Positions 17,456 through 25,983 of a stretch of 64,000 nt of DNA are shown in pieces. Origin of the DNA: Rufibacter latericius (lineage in GTDB: Bacteria; Bacteroidota; Bacteroidia; Cytophagales; Hymenobacteraceae). The position numbers and the translations under genes are program-made. Position 1 is the first letter of the stretch. Each line of letters starts with the position of its first letter. The stretch is from contig NZ_RJJD01000003.1 in the NCBI RefSeq assembly GCF_003721515.1, positions 1-64,000 of the forward strand, read 5' to 3'. The notes below the pieces were generated by a model. It was given only the letters and a program-made list of their open reading frames with translations. It ran no database searches and was not told the origin of the DNA.

Positions 17456-18433
17456 ATGAAGGACGTAATTTTAGGCATTGACATCGGTGGCACAAACACC
17501 AAATTTGGATTTATTGACCGCGATGGCATCATCTTAGCCCAAGGCGAGCTTGCTACTACCGAGGGAGAAACCGTACATGATTTCCTGCGCATTCTTTACA
17601 GCGATGTGCAAGCGAAGTACAAGAAAATTGAAGACGAAGCCACGGTGATTGGTGTAGGTGTGGGTGCCCCCAACGGTAACTTCTACACCGGTACCATTGA
17701 GAACGCCCCAAACCTGAAATGGCACGGCTCTGTTCCCCTAGTGGAATTGCTTCACTCCTATTTCAAGCTTCCGGTGTACCTGACCAACGATGCCAATGCG
17801 GCGGCCATTGGAGAGATGATTTACGGCGGTGCCAAGAACATGAAGAACTTTGTGGTGGTTACCCTGGGCACAGGCCTGGGTAGCGGCATTGTGGTGAACG
17901 GCGAGTTGGTGTACGGCCATGATGGCAACGCCGGCGAACTAGGCCACACTTTGGTGAACGTGAAAGGCAGTGGCCGTGTGTGCGGTTGCGGTCGTCGCGG
18001 CTGTCTTGAAACCTATGTTTCGGCCACCGGAATCAAACGTACTGTCTACAAATTTCTCGCCGATTATACCGATTACAGCGAACTGCGCGGCGTAAGCTTC
18101 AATGACCTCACTGCCGAGATGATTACCCAGGCGGCCAAACGCGGAGACAAAATCGCGATTGATTGCTTTGAGTACACCGGTAAAGTTCTGGGCATGAAAC
18201 TAGCTGACACCGTAGCACACCTTAGCCCTGAGGCGATCTTCCTTTTCGGTGGATTGACCCGCGCCGAGGAGTTCCTGTTTGACCCGGTACGTTACCACAT
18301 GGAGAAAAACCTCTTGAGCATTTTCAAAGGGAAAGTGAAGATCTTGCCTTCTGGCTTAGGTTTGAACAATACTGCCGTGATGGGCGCTGCCGCCCTTGCC
18401 TGGAAAGAACTAGAGCGTGTGCCTGTGGCATAA
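17456..18433 (+). CDS. ROK-family sugar kinase, probable glucokinase
   Basis: 325 residues of the ROK (repressor, ORF, kinase) group without a DNA-binding domain, so an enzyme rather than a repressor. The ATP phosphate loop is LGIDIGGTNTKFGF. The catalytic Asp112 is in LTNDANAAAIGE. GNAGELGH with CGCGRRGCLET (residues 176-185) is the zinc site typical of ROK kinases. Glucose is the likeliest substrate given the maltose phosphorylase locus in this window, which would release free glucose, but N-acetylmannosamine or fructose kinases look the same. A strong terminator follows. The gene stands alone. Confidence 0.85.
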   Translation: MKDVILGIDIGGTNTKFGFIDRDGIILAQGELATTEGETVHDFLRILYSDVQAKYKKIEDEATVIGVGVGAPNGNFYTGTIENAPNLKWHGSVPLVELLHSYFKLPVYLTNDANAAAIGEMIYGGAKNMKNFVVVTLGTGLGSGIVVNGELVYGHDGNAGELGHTLVNVKGSGRVCGCGRRGCLETYVSATGIKRTVYKFLADYTDYSELRGVSFNDLTAEMITQAAKRGDKIAIDCFEYTGKVLGMKLADTVAHLSPEAIFLFGGLTRAEEFLFDPVRYHMEKNLLSIFKGKVKILPSGLGLNNTAVMGAAALAWKELERVPVA

Positions 18434-18454
18434 TTCTACATACCCTCAATTTCA

Positions 18455-18490
18455 TAAAAGCCCGAAGGTTACTCCTTCGGGCTTTTTGTT
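18455..18490 (+). terminator. Terminator of the ROK kinase gene
   Basis: AAAAGCCCGAAGG pairs with CCTTCGGGCTTTT around a short loop and is followed by TTTTTG, 22 bases past the stop. Confidence 0.9.
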
Positions 18491-18893
18491 TTATAATCAG
18501 GAATCAAAACTCCTTGCACTCTCCAAACTTGCTTGGCCTTACCTTCTGACGGAGTACTAAGCTTCAGAATAGATTTAAAAAACCTTGCCCAAAGAAGCGT
18601 AAAACCTTATTTTAGCTAAAGGCAAGACAAGGTTTCTTCTTTTGGAAAAACCTCCGGTACGCTCCAGCACAGAGCAGTACACTATTGATTACCAAGGGGT
18701 AAAGCATACCTTCCTCAAATGCCAATCTGGCAAACTCAGTGCGCCGTGGGAAACTACCACCAGGTGGTTAATGAACTTGCAACTTTCTTACAGGCTCCTC
18801 CTTCCCTCTTGAAAAGCATCTGGTAAATACCCTTTTCCAGAAACTTTCCTGCCGCTTCCCCTTCAGTTTTCTTTTTTCAAACAAGTAAATCCC
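18491..18893 (+). other. Gap with possible decayed coding DNA
   Basis: No intact gene. Around 18641-18811 one frame reads EKPPVRSSTEQYTIDYQG and onward to a stop. Another frame in the same stretch ends VVNELATFLQAPPSLLKSIW at a TAA (18824-18826). Together they look like one small gene broken by a frameshift, but I recognise no family and cannot exclude chance. Confidence 0.2.
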
Positions 18894-20414
18894 ATGAAGA
18901 AGCTTTTACTTCCTTTTCTTTTCCTGTTCATGATAGGATGGAGTACTAATGCCCAGAACACCGCCCCTTTCTGGAGTCTGGCCGGTAACAACAACGCAGG
19001 AACCGCTAAACTGGGTACCACCAATGGAGTTCACCTCCGGCTTTACACCAACAATAATGAACGAATGCGCCTTACCGCCCAGGGCTTAGTGGGCATCGGC
19101 ACAGCAAACCCAACGGCCAGGCTCCAGATAAATAGTGCCGCCAGCCAAGACCCGTTAAGGATACTGGTGAATAATTCTACCAAGCTGCTGGGACATAGAA
19201 ATGGCGGGTTGAGTGTGGGGCTAAGCACCACTCCCCCTGCTAATGGCCTTTTTGTACAAGGAAAAGTAAACATAGGCACCACAATCTTTTCTCCGGTGAA
19301 CAAACTACAGGTGGTTAATGACTCTAGTCTGGGAGTAGGCATTTACACCAGCGGACAAGCCTCAGGCCTGTGGGCAGAAGCATCGCAAACTTTCGGCACG
19401 GCCGTCTTTGGAAGTGGCCGCACGGGAGTAGAAGGAAGAGGAGCCCAGGAGATTGGGTCGTTTGGAGTGGTGGGCGAATCTGGTTTCATTGGTGTGGTTG
19501 GAAATGGAGATCTGTATGGAGTGATGGGCATCAGCGAGCAAGGGAATGGCGTTGCCGGATTCAGTGACAATTCCTATGGGGGCTGGTTTCTATCTACTTC
19601 CGGCAACGGACTTTATGCCAGTACCGAAGAAGGCCAATATGCCGCAGTTTTTGAAGGTGACATTTTCTTATCCAATTCCTTTGCTGCCAGTGACGGCAAC
19701 CTCAAGAAAAATGTGCAGCCTATAGGTAGCGCCCTTACGCTCTTAAACAAATTAAAACCCGTGCAATACGAATTCCGGGAAGACGGCAAATATGCCCTGC
19801 TGCGACTGCCCGAAGGAAGCCACTATGGGTTAGTGGCCCAGGACGTAGAAAAAGCTTTCCCTGATTTAGTTAAAGAGGCGCCGCTTTACTTAAAGGAAAC
19901 AAGTAATGGAAGCAAGAGGCTTGCAGCCGATGGCAAAATCAACAAAAACATACAGGGAGAAGAAATCCCAAAAGAAAGCATCACTTTGAAGGGAGTGAAC
20001 TACACTGAGTTGATTCCCTTGCTGATCAAAGCCATGCAAGAGCAACAACAGACCATGGAGGAACAACAGAAAACCATTTCCCTGCTCTCAGAAAGGGTGG
20101 CCCAATTAGAGGCTTCCCCAAGAAAAGGAAATCAAAATTCATCGGGTGCTAATATCTCGGACATCAGGCTGGAGCAGAACCATCCCAACCCGGTTGACCA
20201 AACCACCACGTTCCGGTACAGAATCCCACCTGGAGCTTTGGCTCAGATCCACGTTTATGAGGCAAATTCCGGAAAACTGCTCAAAACCGTACCTGCTCTT
20301 ACTGAAGGCAAAGTGCAGATGAACACCAGTGACTTACCCGCTGGAAATTACATCTATACGCTGACTGTCAACGGGAAAATGGCTGGCTCCAAACACATGA
20401 TGGTAACACGGTAA
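18894..20414 (+). CDS. Secreted protein with S74-type chaperone and type IX sorting domain (copy 1)
   Basis: 506 residues. Signal peptide 1-20, ending in NAQ. Residues 22-260 are Gly-, Asn- and Thr-rich, with repeated GVxG-type turns (FGVVGESGFIGVVGNGDLYG), like beta-helical fibre stalks. From about residue 264 comes an intramolecular-chaperone (peptidase S74, endosialidase tail) domain: SDGNLKKNVQPIG, LNKLKPVQYEF, YGLVAQDVEKAFPDLV. In phage fibres this trimerises the stalk and cuts itself off. A coiled coil (residues about 380-415, EQQQTMEEQQKTIS) follows, then a C-terminal sorting domain from residue 425 (LEQNHPNP to the end), which marks cargo for type IX secretion. It probably forms a surface or released fibre. 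A paralogue follows in tandem, each with its own terminator. Confidence 0.8.
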   Translation: MKKLLLPFLFLFMIGWSTNAQNTAPFWSLAGNNNAGTAKLGTTNGVHLRLYTNNNERMRLTAQGLVGIGTANPTARLQINSAASQDPLRILVNNSTKLLGHRNGGLSVGLSTTPPANGLFVQGKVNIGTTIFSPVNKLQVVNDSSLGVGIYTSGQASGLWAEASQTFGTAVFGSGRTGVEGRGAQEIGSFGVVGESGFIGVVGNGDLYGVMGISEQGNGVAGFSDNSYGGWFLSTSGNGLYASTEEGQYAAVFEGDIFLSNSFAASDGNLKKNVQPIGSALTLLNKLKPVQYEFREDGKYALLRLPEGSHYGLVAQDVEKAFPDLVKEAPLYLKETSNGSKRLAADGKINKNIQGEEIPKESITLKGVNYTELIPLLIKAMQEQQQTMEEQQKTISLLSERVAQLEASPRKGNQNSSGANISDIRLEQNHPNPVDQTTTFRYRIPPGALAQIHVYEANSGKLLKTVPALTEGKVQMNTSDLPAGNYIYTLTVNGKMAGSKHMMVTR

Positions 20415-20438
20415 GTTGATTGAATTTTTAAAACAAGG

Positions 20439-20470
20439 AAAAGGCTGTTCCCTGGAAGAACAGCCTTTTT
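20439..20470 (+). terminator. Terminator of S74 copy 1
   Basis: AAAAGGCTGTTC pairs with GAACAGCCTTTT and ends in a T run. Copy 2 has a closely similar terminator, so the terminator seems to have been duplicated with the gene. The rest of the gap to 20812 is AT-rich, holding promoter-like sequence around 20660-20700 but no gene. Confidence 0.85.
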
Positions 20471-20812
20471 AGTACCTAAGGCAGCACAAAGTTTATAGTT
20501 AAATCGATACCTATACTTCCTTTCCTCTGCCGGTTAAATCTTGAGATTGGCTATTACCTGTAATTAAGTAAATGACTCACCTTAACCTATAAGTTGCAGG
20601 CTAAAAGAGGTTTACCTTAAATCAAAATAATCTATCCTGCTGGGACGAATAGGTTATTTCTGTATAGTATTTTCTTCTTATAATAATACCTTTATATAAG
20701 GCATAAATCCATTAACTCAAGACCCTCCCACCTCCTGTAAAGCATTAATTCAATACAGGTTTTTCTGTTTTCCTGCGTTTACCAGTCCATTTTTCAGAAC
20801 AGACCCAAAACC

Positions 20813-22369
20813 ATGAAGAAAACCTTACTCTCTCTTTTCACATTGCTCCTCCTTGGTGAGGCTAATGCCCAGAGCACCACCCCCTATTGGAGTTTAGCCG
20901 GTAACAGCAACGCGGGCACAGCTAAGTTGGGGACCACAAACGGAGTGCACCTTCGGTTCTTCACCAATAATCAGGAGCGTATGCGGATCAATGCCTTCGG
21001 GTTAGTCAGCATTGGGTCCAGTACCCCAAATGCCAAACTTTACATCAACAGTCCTGCCCGAGAAGACCCTTTGCGGGTATTGGTCAATAATTCCACCAAA
21101 TTGTTGGTCCACAAAAACGGGGGCGTAAGTGTGGGTTACAACCAAACCCCTCCTCATAATGGATTGATGGTCAACGGGAATGTTGCCTTGGGCACCACTG
21201 AGCTCACTCCTTTTTACAGGTTGCAGGTCATTGGACAATCTAACACCAACGGAATTCTAACAAAAGGATCTGCTTATGCCATTCAAGCTGAATCAACTAC
21301 TGACTCTGGAATTGGTGTTTTCAGCATTGCCGGCAAAAATGGGACAGGAGTACATACTTATGCGGGTTATATTGGGGTAAGTGCGATAGGAAATAGCTAT
21401 GGGGTATATGCCCAATCAGCACACACCGGAATTTATGGCTCAGGAGATGTCTATGGAGTTCATGGAATCACCAATTCCGGGTGGGGCGTCTTTGGATCAA
21501 GCTCCAAGGGGGCGGGCGTTTATGGAAGAGGCTTTGAAGGAACCGGTGGTTATTTCACTTCTTTAGACGGTACAGGTTTATTTGCCTCCACTACAAACGG
21601 CACCTACGCCGCTGTTTTCGAAGGACAAATCTCCAGCTTCGGTTCCTTCCAAAGCAGCGATCAAAACATGAAGAAAAATGTGCAGGAGGTAGAAAACGCA
21701 CTAAGCTTGGTTAACCAGCTCAAACCTAAAAAGTATGAATTCAAGGATGATGCTGTTTACGCCAAGCTCAACCTTCCAAAAGGAAACCACTATGGTTTAC
21801 TGGCCCAAGAGGTAGAAAAAGTGTTACCGGATCTGGTCAGGGAATCAAGACATGAAGTGGTAGATCAGGAAGAGATTTCAACAAATGCCTCCCTCATGGA
21901 ATACCCTGACAAGAAGGAGATGAACCTTAAAGCCATGCAACCGAAAGCGGAAAAGGAAACCATTTCCCTGAAAGCGGTGAATTACACGGAGTTGGTTCCA
22001 TTGCTCATCAAAGCGATTCAGGAACAACAGGAAACGATTACATCCTTAACTGAGAGGATTTCGCAGCTAGAGTCAAACGCTGGGGCTAAAACCTATCTAG
22101 ACGTAAATAAATCAGGTATTCTGCTGGAACAAAACCATCCGAACCCTTTTAATCAGGCCACCACGTTCCGGTACACTATACCACCTGGGGCAAGCGCCCA
22201 AATAAATGTTTATGAAGCAGTTTCTGGAAAACTAATGAAAACCATTCCCGCTCCTGCTGAGGGCAGATTACAGATGAGTGGCAATGACTTACCTGCCGGT
22301 AATTACGTCTATACCTTGATCGTAAATGGAAGAACGGCCGCTTCAAAACACATGATGGTTGCCCGGTAA
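20813..22369 (+). CDS. Secreted protein with S74-type chaperone and type IX sorting domain (copy 2)
   Basis: 518 residues with the same architecture as the preceding gene. Signal peptide ending NAQ near residue 20. A near-identical first module (YWSLAGNSNAGTAKLGTTNG). A stalk with GVYAQSAHTGIYGSGDVYG repeats. S74 chaperone from about residue 280 (SSDQNMKKNVQEVENALSL, YGLLAQEVEKVLPDLV). A coiled coil, then a type IX sorting domain from residue 437 (LEQNHPNPFNQATTFRY). The two copies agree best in the first 100 residues, the chaperone and the tail, while the stalk differs in repeat number and sequence. The chaperone-tail linker is longer here. Function is inferred from domains only. No phage structural gene is nearby, so a prophage tail fibre is unlikely. 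Confidence 0.8.
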   Translation: MKKTLLSLFTLLLLGEANAQSTTPYWSLAGNSNAGTAKLGTTNGVHLRFFTNNQERMRINAFGLVSIGSSTPNAKLYINSPAREDPLRVLVNNSTKLLVHKNGGVSVGYNQTPPHNGLMVNGNVALGTTELTPFYRLQVIGQSNTNGILTKGSAYAIQAESTTDSGIGVFSIAGKNGTGVHTYAGYIGVSAIGNSYGVYAQSAHTGIYGSGDVYGVHGITNSGWGVFGSSSKGAGVYGRGFEGTGGYFTSLDGTGLFASTTNGTYAAVFEGQISSFGSFQSSDQNMKKNVQEVENALSLVNQLKPKKYEFKDDAVYAKLNLPKGNHYGLLAQEVEKVLPDLVRESRHEVVDQEEISTNASLMEYPDKKEMNLKAMQPKAEKETISLKAVNYTELVPLLIKAIQEQQETITSLTERISQLESNAGAKTYLDVNKSGILLEQNHPNPFNQATTFRYTIPPGASAQINVYEAVSGKLMKTIPAPAEGRLQMSGNDLPAGNYVYTLIVNGRTAASKHMMVAR

Positions 22370-22384
22370 ATTTTTAATAATTTC

Positions 22385-22426
22385 AAAAAGAGAAGGCTGT
22401 TCCTGGATGAACAGCCTTCTCTTTTT
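22385..22426 (+). terminator. Terminator of S74 copy 2
   Basis: AAAAAGAGAAGGCTGTTC pairs with GAACAGCCTTCTCTTTTT around TGGAT. It resembles the terminator of copy 1. Confidence 0.9.
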
Positions 22427-22578
22427 ATCCCTTTTTGCAGGGGGTGTTTGGAAAACCATACCAAACTGATTGAAGACAATCAAACCTTTCGGTTTATGAG
22501 GTAATTCTGGAAAACAGACCCAAAAAGATAATCTGGTTGAAGATTTAAAAAGCCGTTCACCGGTAAAAAACAGTTTGG

Positions 22579-23823
22579 CTAATGCCAATTTTTATCAGGT
22601 TGCTTCTTTAGCCTTTTGGCCGCATCAATGACATCCTGCAATTCCACAGGATCGTTGAAAGGGTCTTCGTCCAGGGTGGTTACCCGGTTCAGTTCTTTCT
22701 GCCAACGGCGCAATTCAGCTATGTAGGGTTCGCACTCAATCCGTTTAAGGAGGTCATTTTCAGGTTCCAGATCGCAGATGCCGTTGTGCAGCCACTCGCC
22801 GGTGTGCCAGTCGGGCATGTCTACGGCTGGGAACAAGCAGACGCCGTGTAGATCAATACCCGCGTCTACCGCAGCCAACGACTCGTCCATCACATCGCGC
22901 AGCCAGTCTTCCCGGCCGTCTTTAAGGCCACTGGTCTCCCCGATGATCATAGGACGCTTGTAGCGTTCCCAAACCAGGTGCATGAGGTCGCAGAGCGGTT
23001 TGATGCGGTCATCATCAGGGGGCAAGGCGGCGTGCGGACCCTTCTCCCGGTATTCCATCTGCCCGAAGGAATAATTGTTGGCTCCCACAATGTCCAGGAT
23101 CTCGGGTGAGCCACCTAATTCTGGGTGTTCTTTGCCGGAAATAATGTCCCAGGCCAGAAAGGTATCCACGTAGGTTTCATGATGGGCGGCTTCCTGCAGA
23201 TCAGGCCGGTCTCTGGGCGCTACCACCTGTACCAGCGGATCAATGTGCACCATGCGGGCCTCGGGCACCACTTCCCTGATGGCTTTTACTCCGGCAATGG
23301 CGGCTTTGCAGAGGGCAACCCGAAGGTTTAACCGGTCTTCTTTGGTGTTCTTGTAAGGGGCCACCCACCCCCATTCGCCTCCGCAGAAAGAAAAGAAGGT
23401 GATCTCATTTATTGGCGTGAAGAAGTATGGCCCTGGTAGTTTGGGCACCACGTATTCAGCGGCGGCCCGGCAGTAAGAAGCGAATCGTTGGGTGAACTCC
23501 TCGGAGAAGGGATCAAGGTCATCGGGGTAACCGTAGTGGCAAAGATCCCAGATGGGCAGAATCTTTTGCTTCCTCATAGCCTCAATCATAGGATCTATAA
23601 CGGAGAAATCATACCTCCCAGCGGTGTCAACCAGGGGCCAGGGAATGCCCTCGCGGGATACCGCTATCCCCAGCTTGCGGAGGATTTGGTAGTCCTGCTC
23701 CACAAACAAGTCATGTTGGGTTTCCTGGACCAGGTTGCGGCGTTTTTTATCTTTCCAGAGGAAGGTGGAACACTCAAAACCTGAAATAAAGAAAGTGGGG
23801 AAGATGCCGGGTCGGTTTGCCAT
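22579..23823 (-). CDS. GH1-like clan GH-A glycoside hydrolase
   Basis: 414 residues, cytoplasmic by lack of a signal. The fold and motif order resemble family 1 beta-glycosidases. An early GFECSTFLWKDKKRRN takes the place of the GH1 sugar-binding Gln segment. The acid/base Glu lies in FTPINEITFF (GH1 usually has TxNEP). The probable nucleophile Glu is in MIIGETSGLKDG, where GH1 has I/VTENG. Substitutions at both motifs and the short length make the substrate uncertain, so membership is clan-level only. The ATG at 23823 is chosen over an upstream TTG at 23859 because it precedes the conserved PTFFISGFE strand. It sits beside the starch locus but reads away from it and has no close partner. Confidence 0.6.
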   Translation of the reverse strand: MANRPGIFPTFFISGFECSTFLWKDKKRRNLVQETQHDLFVEQDYQILRKLGIAVSREGIPWPLVDTAGRYDFSVIDPMIEAMRKQKILPIWDLCHYGYPDDLDPFSEEFTQRFASYCRAAAEYVVPKLPGPYFFTPINEITFFSFCGGEWGWVAPYKNTKEDRLNLRVALCKAAIAGVKAIREVVPEARMVHIDPLVQVVAPRDRPDLQEAAHHETYVDTFLAWDIISGKEHPELGGSPEILDIVGANNYSFGQMEYREKGPHAALPPDDDRIKPLCDLMHLVWERYKRPMIIGETSGLKDGREDWLRDVMDESLAAVDAGIDLHGVCLFPAVDMPDWHTGEWLHNGICDLEPENDLLKRIECEPYIAELRRWQKELNRVTTLDEDPFNDPVELQDVIDAAKRLKKQPDKNWH

Positions 23824-24041
23824 AGGTCCTAGCGCTAAAGTCCAATATAAATTTTTCAAATGCCTTTTTTGTGATCCAATTCCTAGCTCTCAGGGTTGAA
23901 TCAGGTAGATGAAACCTAAAAGGTCATTCCTAAAATTTGAAAGGATGGGAATGAACTCCAGAACACTTCCGGGTTCCCGTGGCAGGAACCGAACATCTGT
24001 GCCCCCAACGGGCCCAAAGATGGTTTCCTCCTCATTTGCCT

Positions 24042-24068
24042 AAAGTACGTACAAAGCTTACGTACTTT
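24042..24068. promoter_or_regulatory. Inverted repeat upstream of a small lipoprotein gene
   Basis: AAAGTACGTA (24042-24051) pairs perfectly with TACGTACTTT (24059-24068) around a 7-base loop, 34 bases before the lipoprotein ATG. It may be an operator or a leader hairpin. The rest of the gap 23860-24041 shows nothing I recognise. Confidence 0.4.
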
Positions 24069-24102
24069 TCAGGGAAAAGAAAACAACTATACTATGCTAG
24101 CT

Positions 24103-24306
24103 ATGAAAAAGATCATTATGACAAACCTGATGGCCCTGTCTTTGGTGGGGGGCATCTTCTCTTCTTGCGGAGGTGACAAACCAGCGGCCGAGAAAACCGG
24201 CAACACCACCACCGAGGACATGGTAGAAGGCGCTGATGGTGGCCTTGACTCCCTGAACCTGGAAGACACTACCACTACCACCACAACGGGAGAAACCAAC
24301 CATTAA
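24103..24306 (+). CDS. Small acidic lipoprotein
   Basis: 67 residues from MKKIIMTNLMALS. The lipobox VGGIFSSC gives a mature acidic peptide of about 46 residues, low in complexity and Thr-rich (six Thr in a row near the end). No fold or family is recognised. An upstream ATG at 24094 would add MLA. It could be a small envelope protein, but the low-complexity tail gives no functional hint. A strong inverted repeat precedes it and a bidirectional terminator follows. Confidence 0.55.
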   Translation: MKKIIMTNLMALSLVGGIFSSCGGDKPAAEKTGNTTTEDMVEGADGGLDSLNLEDTTTTTTTGETNH

Positions 24307-24349
24307 AAAAAGTGGGCGAAGCTTCTCCGGCGCTTCCTACTTCCATCTA

Positions 24350-24416
24350 AAATTAAAAGAGGTGGGCTTTGGGTCTGTTTTAGTAAAACATTCCCAAAGC
24401 CCACCTCTTTTAATTT
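24350..24416. terminator. Bidirectional terminator with embedded dispersed palindrome
   Basis: AAATTAAAAGAGGTGGGC (24350 on) pairs with its mirror ending TTTTAATTT at 24416, a stem of more than 20 bp. The loop region holds CTGTTTTAGTAAAAC, a match to the dispersed palindrome core. It serves convergent genes. Confidence 0.9.
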
Positions 24417-24432
24417 CAACGGCTACTACCTT

Positions 24433-25584
24433 CTAGTTAGAAAATAACCACCGGAAAACATCTGGGAACTCCCTTTGCCAGAACGACTCTTTGTGCTCGC
24501 CATCTGCGTGAACCTGATATTTCAAGGAAGACGGCTTTAAGCCCTGTTTTACCAAAAGGTCCCGCATACGGGCCATGTCTGGCACCATCTCCTTCCCTTC
24601 CTTGGCCCCGGCAACCAGGCACAATTTCAGATCTTTTGAAGGCTTGGTTTTGGCGGCATAGTCATACACCTGCGGAGCCACCCAGAAAGCTGGGGAAAAT
24701 ACGCCGGCCTTGCCATACACCTGCGGATATTTAAGGGCCGCATACATTGAAATCAAACCACCCATGGAGCTGCCGGCTACTCCCGTGTGCTCAGGCCCGG
24801 TTAACGTCCGGTAATGTTTATCGATGTACGGCTTCAGGGTCTGTACCAGGAAATCAACGTAGGCATCTCCTTGTCCGCCGCCGTGTTTTGCATTCTTCCA
24901 TGGCGAGTACTCGTTCATGCGTTCTTCGCCACCGTTGTCAACGCCTACCACAATCACCTCCTGCCCCTCGGACTGGAACATCTGGTTCAGGGATTCATCT
25001 ACACCCCATTCTCCGCTGAAACCATAAAAGGCATCGAACAGGTTTTGGCCATCGTGCATGTACAACACGGGATATTTCTTGTCTGAAGAGGCATAGTTGG
25101 GCGGCAGGTAAAGCCAGATACGGCGCGACCTTTTGAGCTGAGGCATCCAGAACTCATTACTCAAAATCTTGACGTTTGGGGTAGCGGTGTGGGTTTTCGT
25201 AGCGGTAGGAAAATTATCTTGCCAGTTTTCTACTTCTATACGCACGGTGTCTTTCCCCGGTTTGACTTGGTAAAACCTATTCCCCCTACCGGCCCCGTTG
25301 GCCAACGTTTCTCCGGTTTCCCAGCTTCCGCGGGTAACCTTATACTCCAGTTCTCCTTCCCTCGGGGGAAGCGTGAGATAGTACCGGTTGTTGGCAGCCT
25401 TCCGGAAGGCAAAGGAAGCGGACCGGGTCTTCCAGTTGTTCACGTTCCCGGCCAGGTACAGCGTATCAGAGGGTGGCGTCTTTGCGGGCACCTTCCGGAT
25501 TTCAATAGTAACCTGAGCCTCAACGTGTAAAGCACATAGCACTAACAGCAAAAAGAGGAATAGTGCCCCTTTAGTTCTTTTCAT
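24433..25584 (-). CDS. Secreted CBM-esterase (EstD fold) of the starch locus
   Basis: 383 residues. Signal peptide 1-24 (ending EAQ). Residues 25-122 form a starch-binding-type beta sandwich (LYLAGNVNNW, FKITRG-like YKVTRGSW). A PF00756-type alpha/beta hydrolase runs from about residue 150, with the nucleophile Ser273 in GVAGSSMGGLIS and a late His in DGEHKESFW. The family includes esterases on acetylated or feruloylated sugars and glycogen-binding hydrolases. Deacylation of substituted starch is possible but unproven. The same sandwich module recurs in the SusE/F-like lipoprotein (residues 172-261). It is divergent from the SusA-like amylase across a gap holding an 18-bp palindrome, so both are probably induced by maltodextrin. 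Confidence 0.8.
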   Translation of the reverse strand: MKRTKGALFLFLLLVLCALHVEAQVTIEIRKVPAKTPPSDTLYLAGNVNNWKTRSASFAFRKAANNRYYLTLPPREGELEYKVTRGSWETGETLANGAGRGNRFYQVKPGKDTVRIEVENWQDNFPTATKTHTATPNVKILSNEFWMPQLKRSRRIWLYLPPNYASSDKKYPVLYMHDGQNLFDAFYGFSGEWGVDESLNQMFQSEGQEVIVVGVDNGGEERMNEYSPWKNAKHGGGQGDAYVDFLVQTLKPYIDKHYRTLTGPEHTGVAGSSMGGLISMYAALKYPQVYGKAGVFSPAFWVAPQVYDYAAKTKPSKDLKLCLVAGAKEGKEMVPDMARMRDLLVKQGLKPSSLKYQVHADGEHKESFWQREFPDVFRWLFSN

Positions 25585-25603
25585 AATTTGGCATTTATAA
25601 ATC

Positions 25604-25621
25604 TAAGAAATCGATTTCTTA
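25604..25621. promoter_or_regulatory. Candidate MalR/LacI-type operator
   Basis: TAAGAAATCGATTTCTTA is a perfect 18-bp palindrome with a central CG, as LacI-family sites usually have. It lies 20 bases before the esterase start and shares the core GAAATCGATTTC with the site before susC. The rest of the gap to 25983 is AT-rich, with a copy of the dispersed palindrome at 25852-25877. Confidence 0.6.
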
Positions 25622-25983
25622 ATTAAAAAAGCGTAGATTTACCTTCATGATTTTACAATATTAACAATATTGCAAAATAAATTGAACAAAATGCAGGCCG
25701 AAGCAGGGAAAACAAGAGCAGAAAAGGCCTGATTTAAGGCTTCTTTCTGACTCAGGAGGATTACTCTCCCAAAATAAGGCTTAAACTGAAATCTTTTTAC
25801 CAGAAAATGCAGGTAAAACAAGCGGACGGAGAGTTTAAGTAAATCGTTTTCGGGCCGATTTCTTGAAAACGGCCTGAATTCAGAAATCAGAAGGAACCTG
25901 GCAGGAAAGGCCTTCCTATTTAACAAATAACAAAACGCTAGACTTGCCAACCAAGGCAAACTTAGAACCTGAAAAGACCAAAC

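Noticed and set aside
17456-18433. ROK protein as a transcription repressor
   Set aside because: It lacks the N-terminal DNA-binding domain, and the kinase residues and zinc motif are intact.
18894-22369. Prophage tail-fibre region
   Set aside because: S74 domains suggest phage, but both proteins have signal peptides and type IX tails and no other phage gene is nearby.
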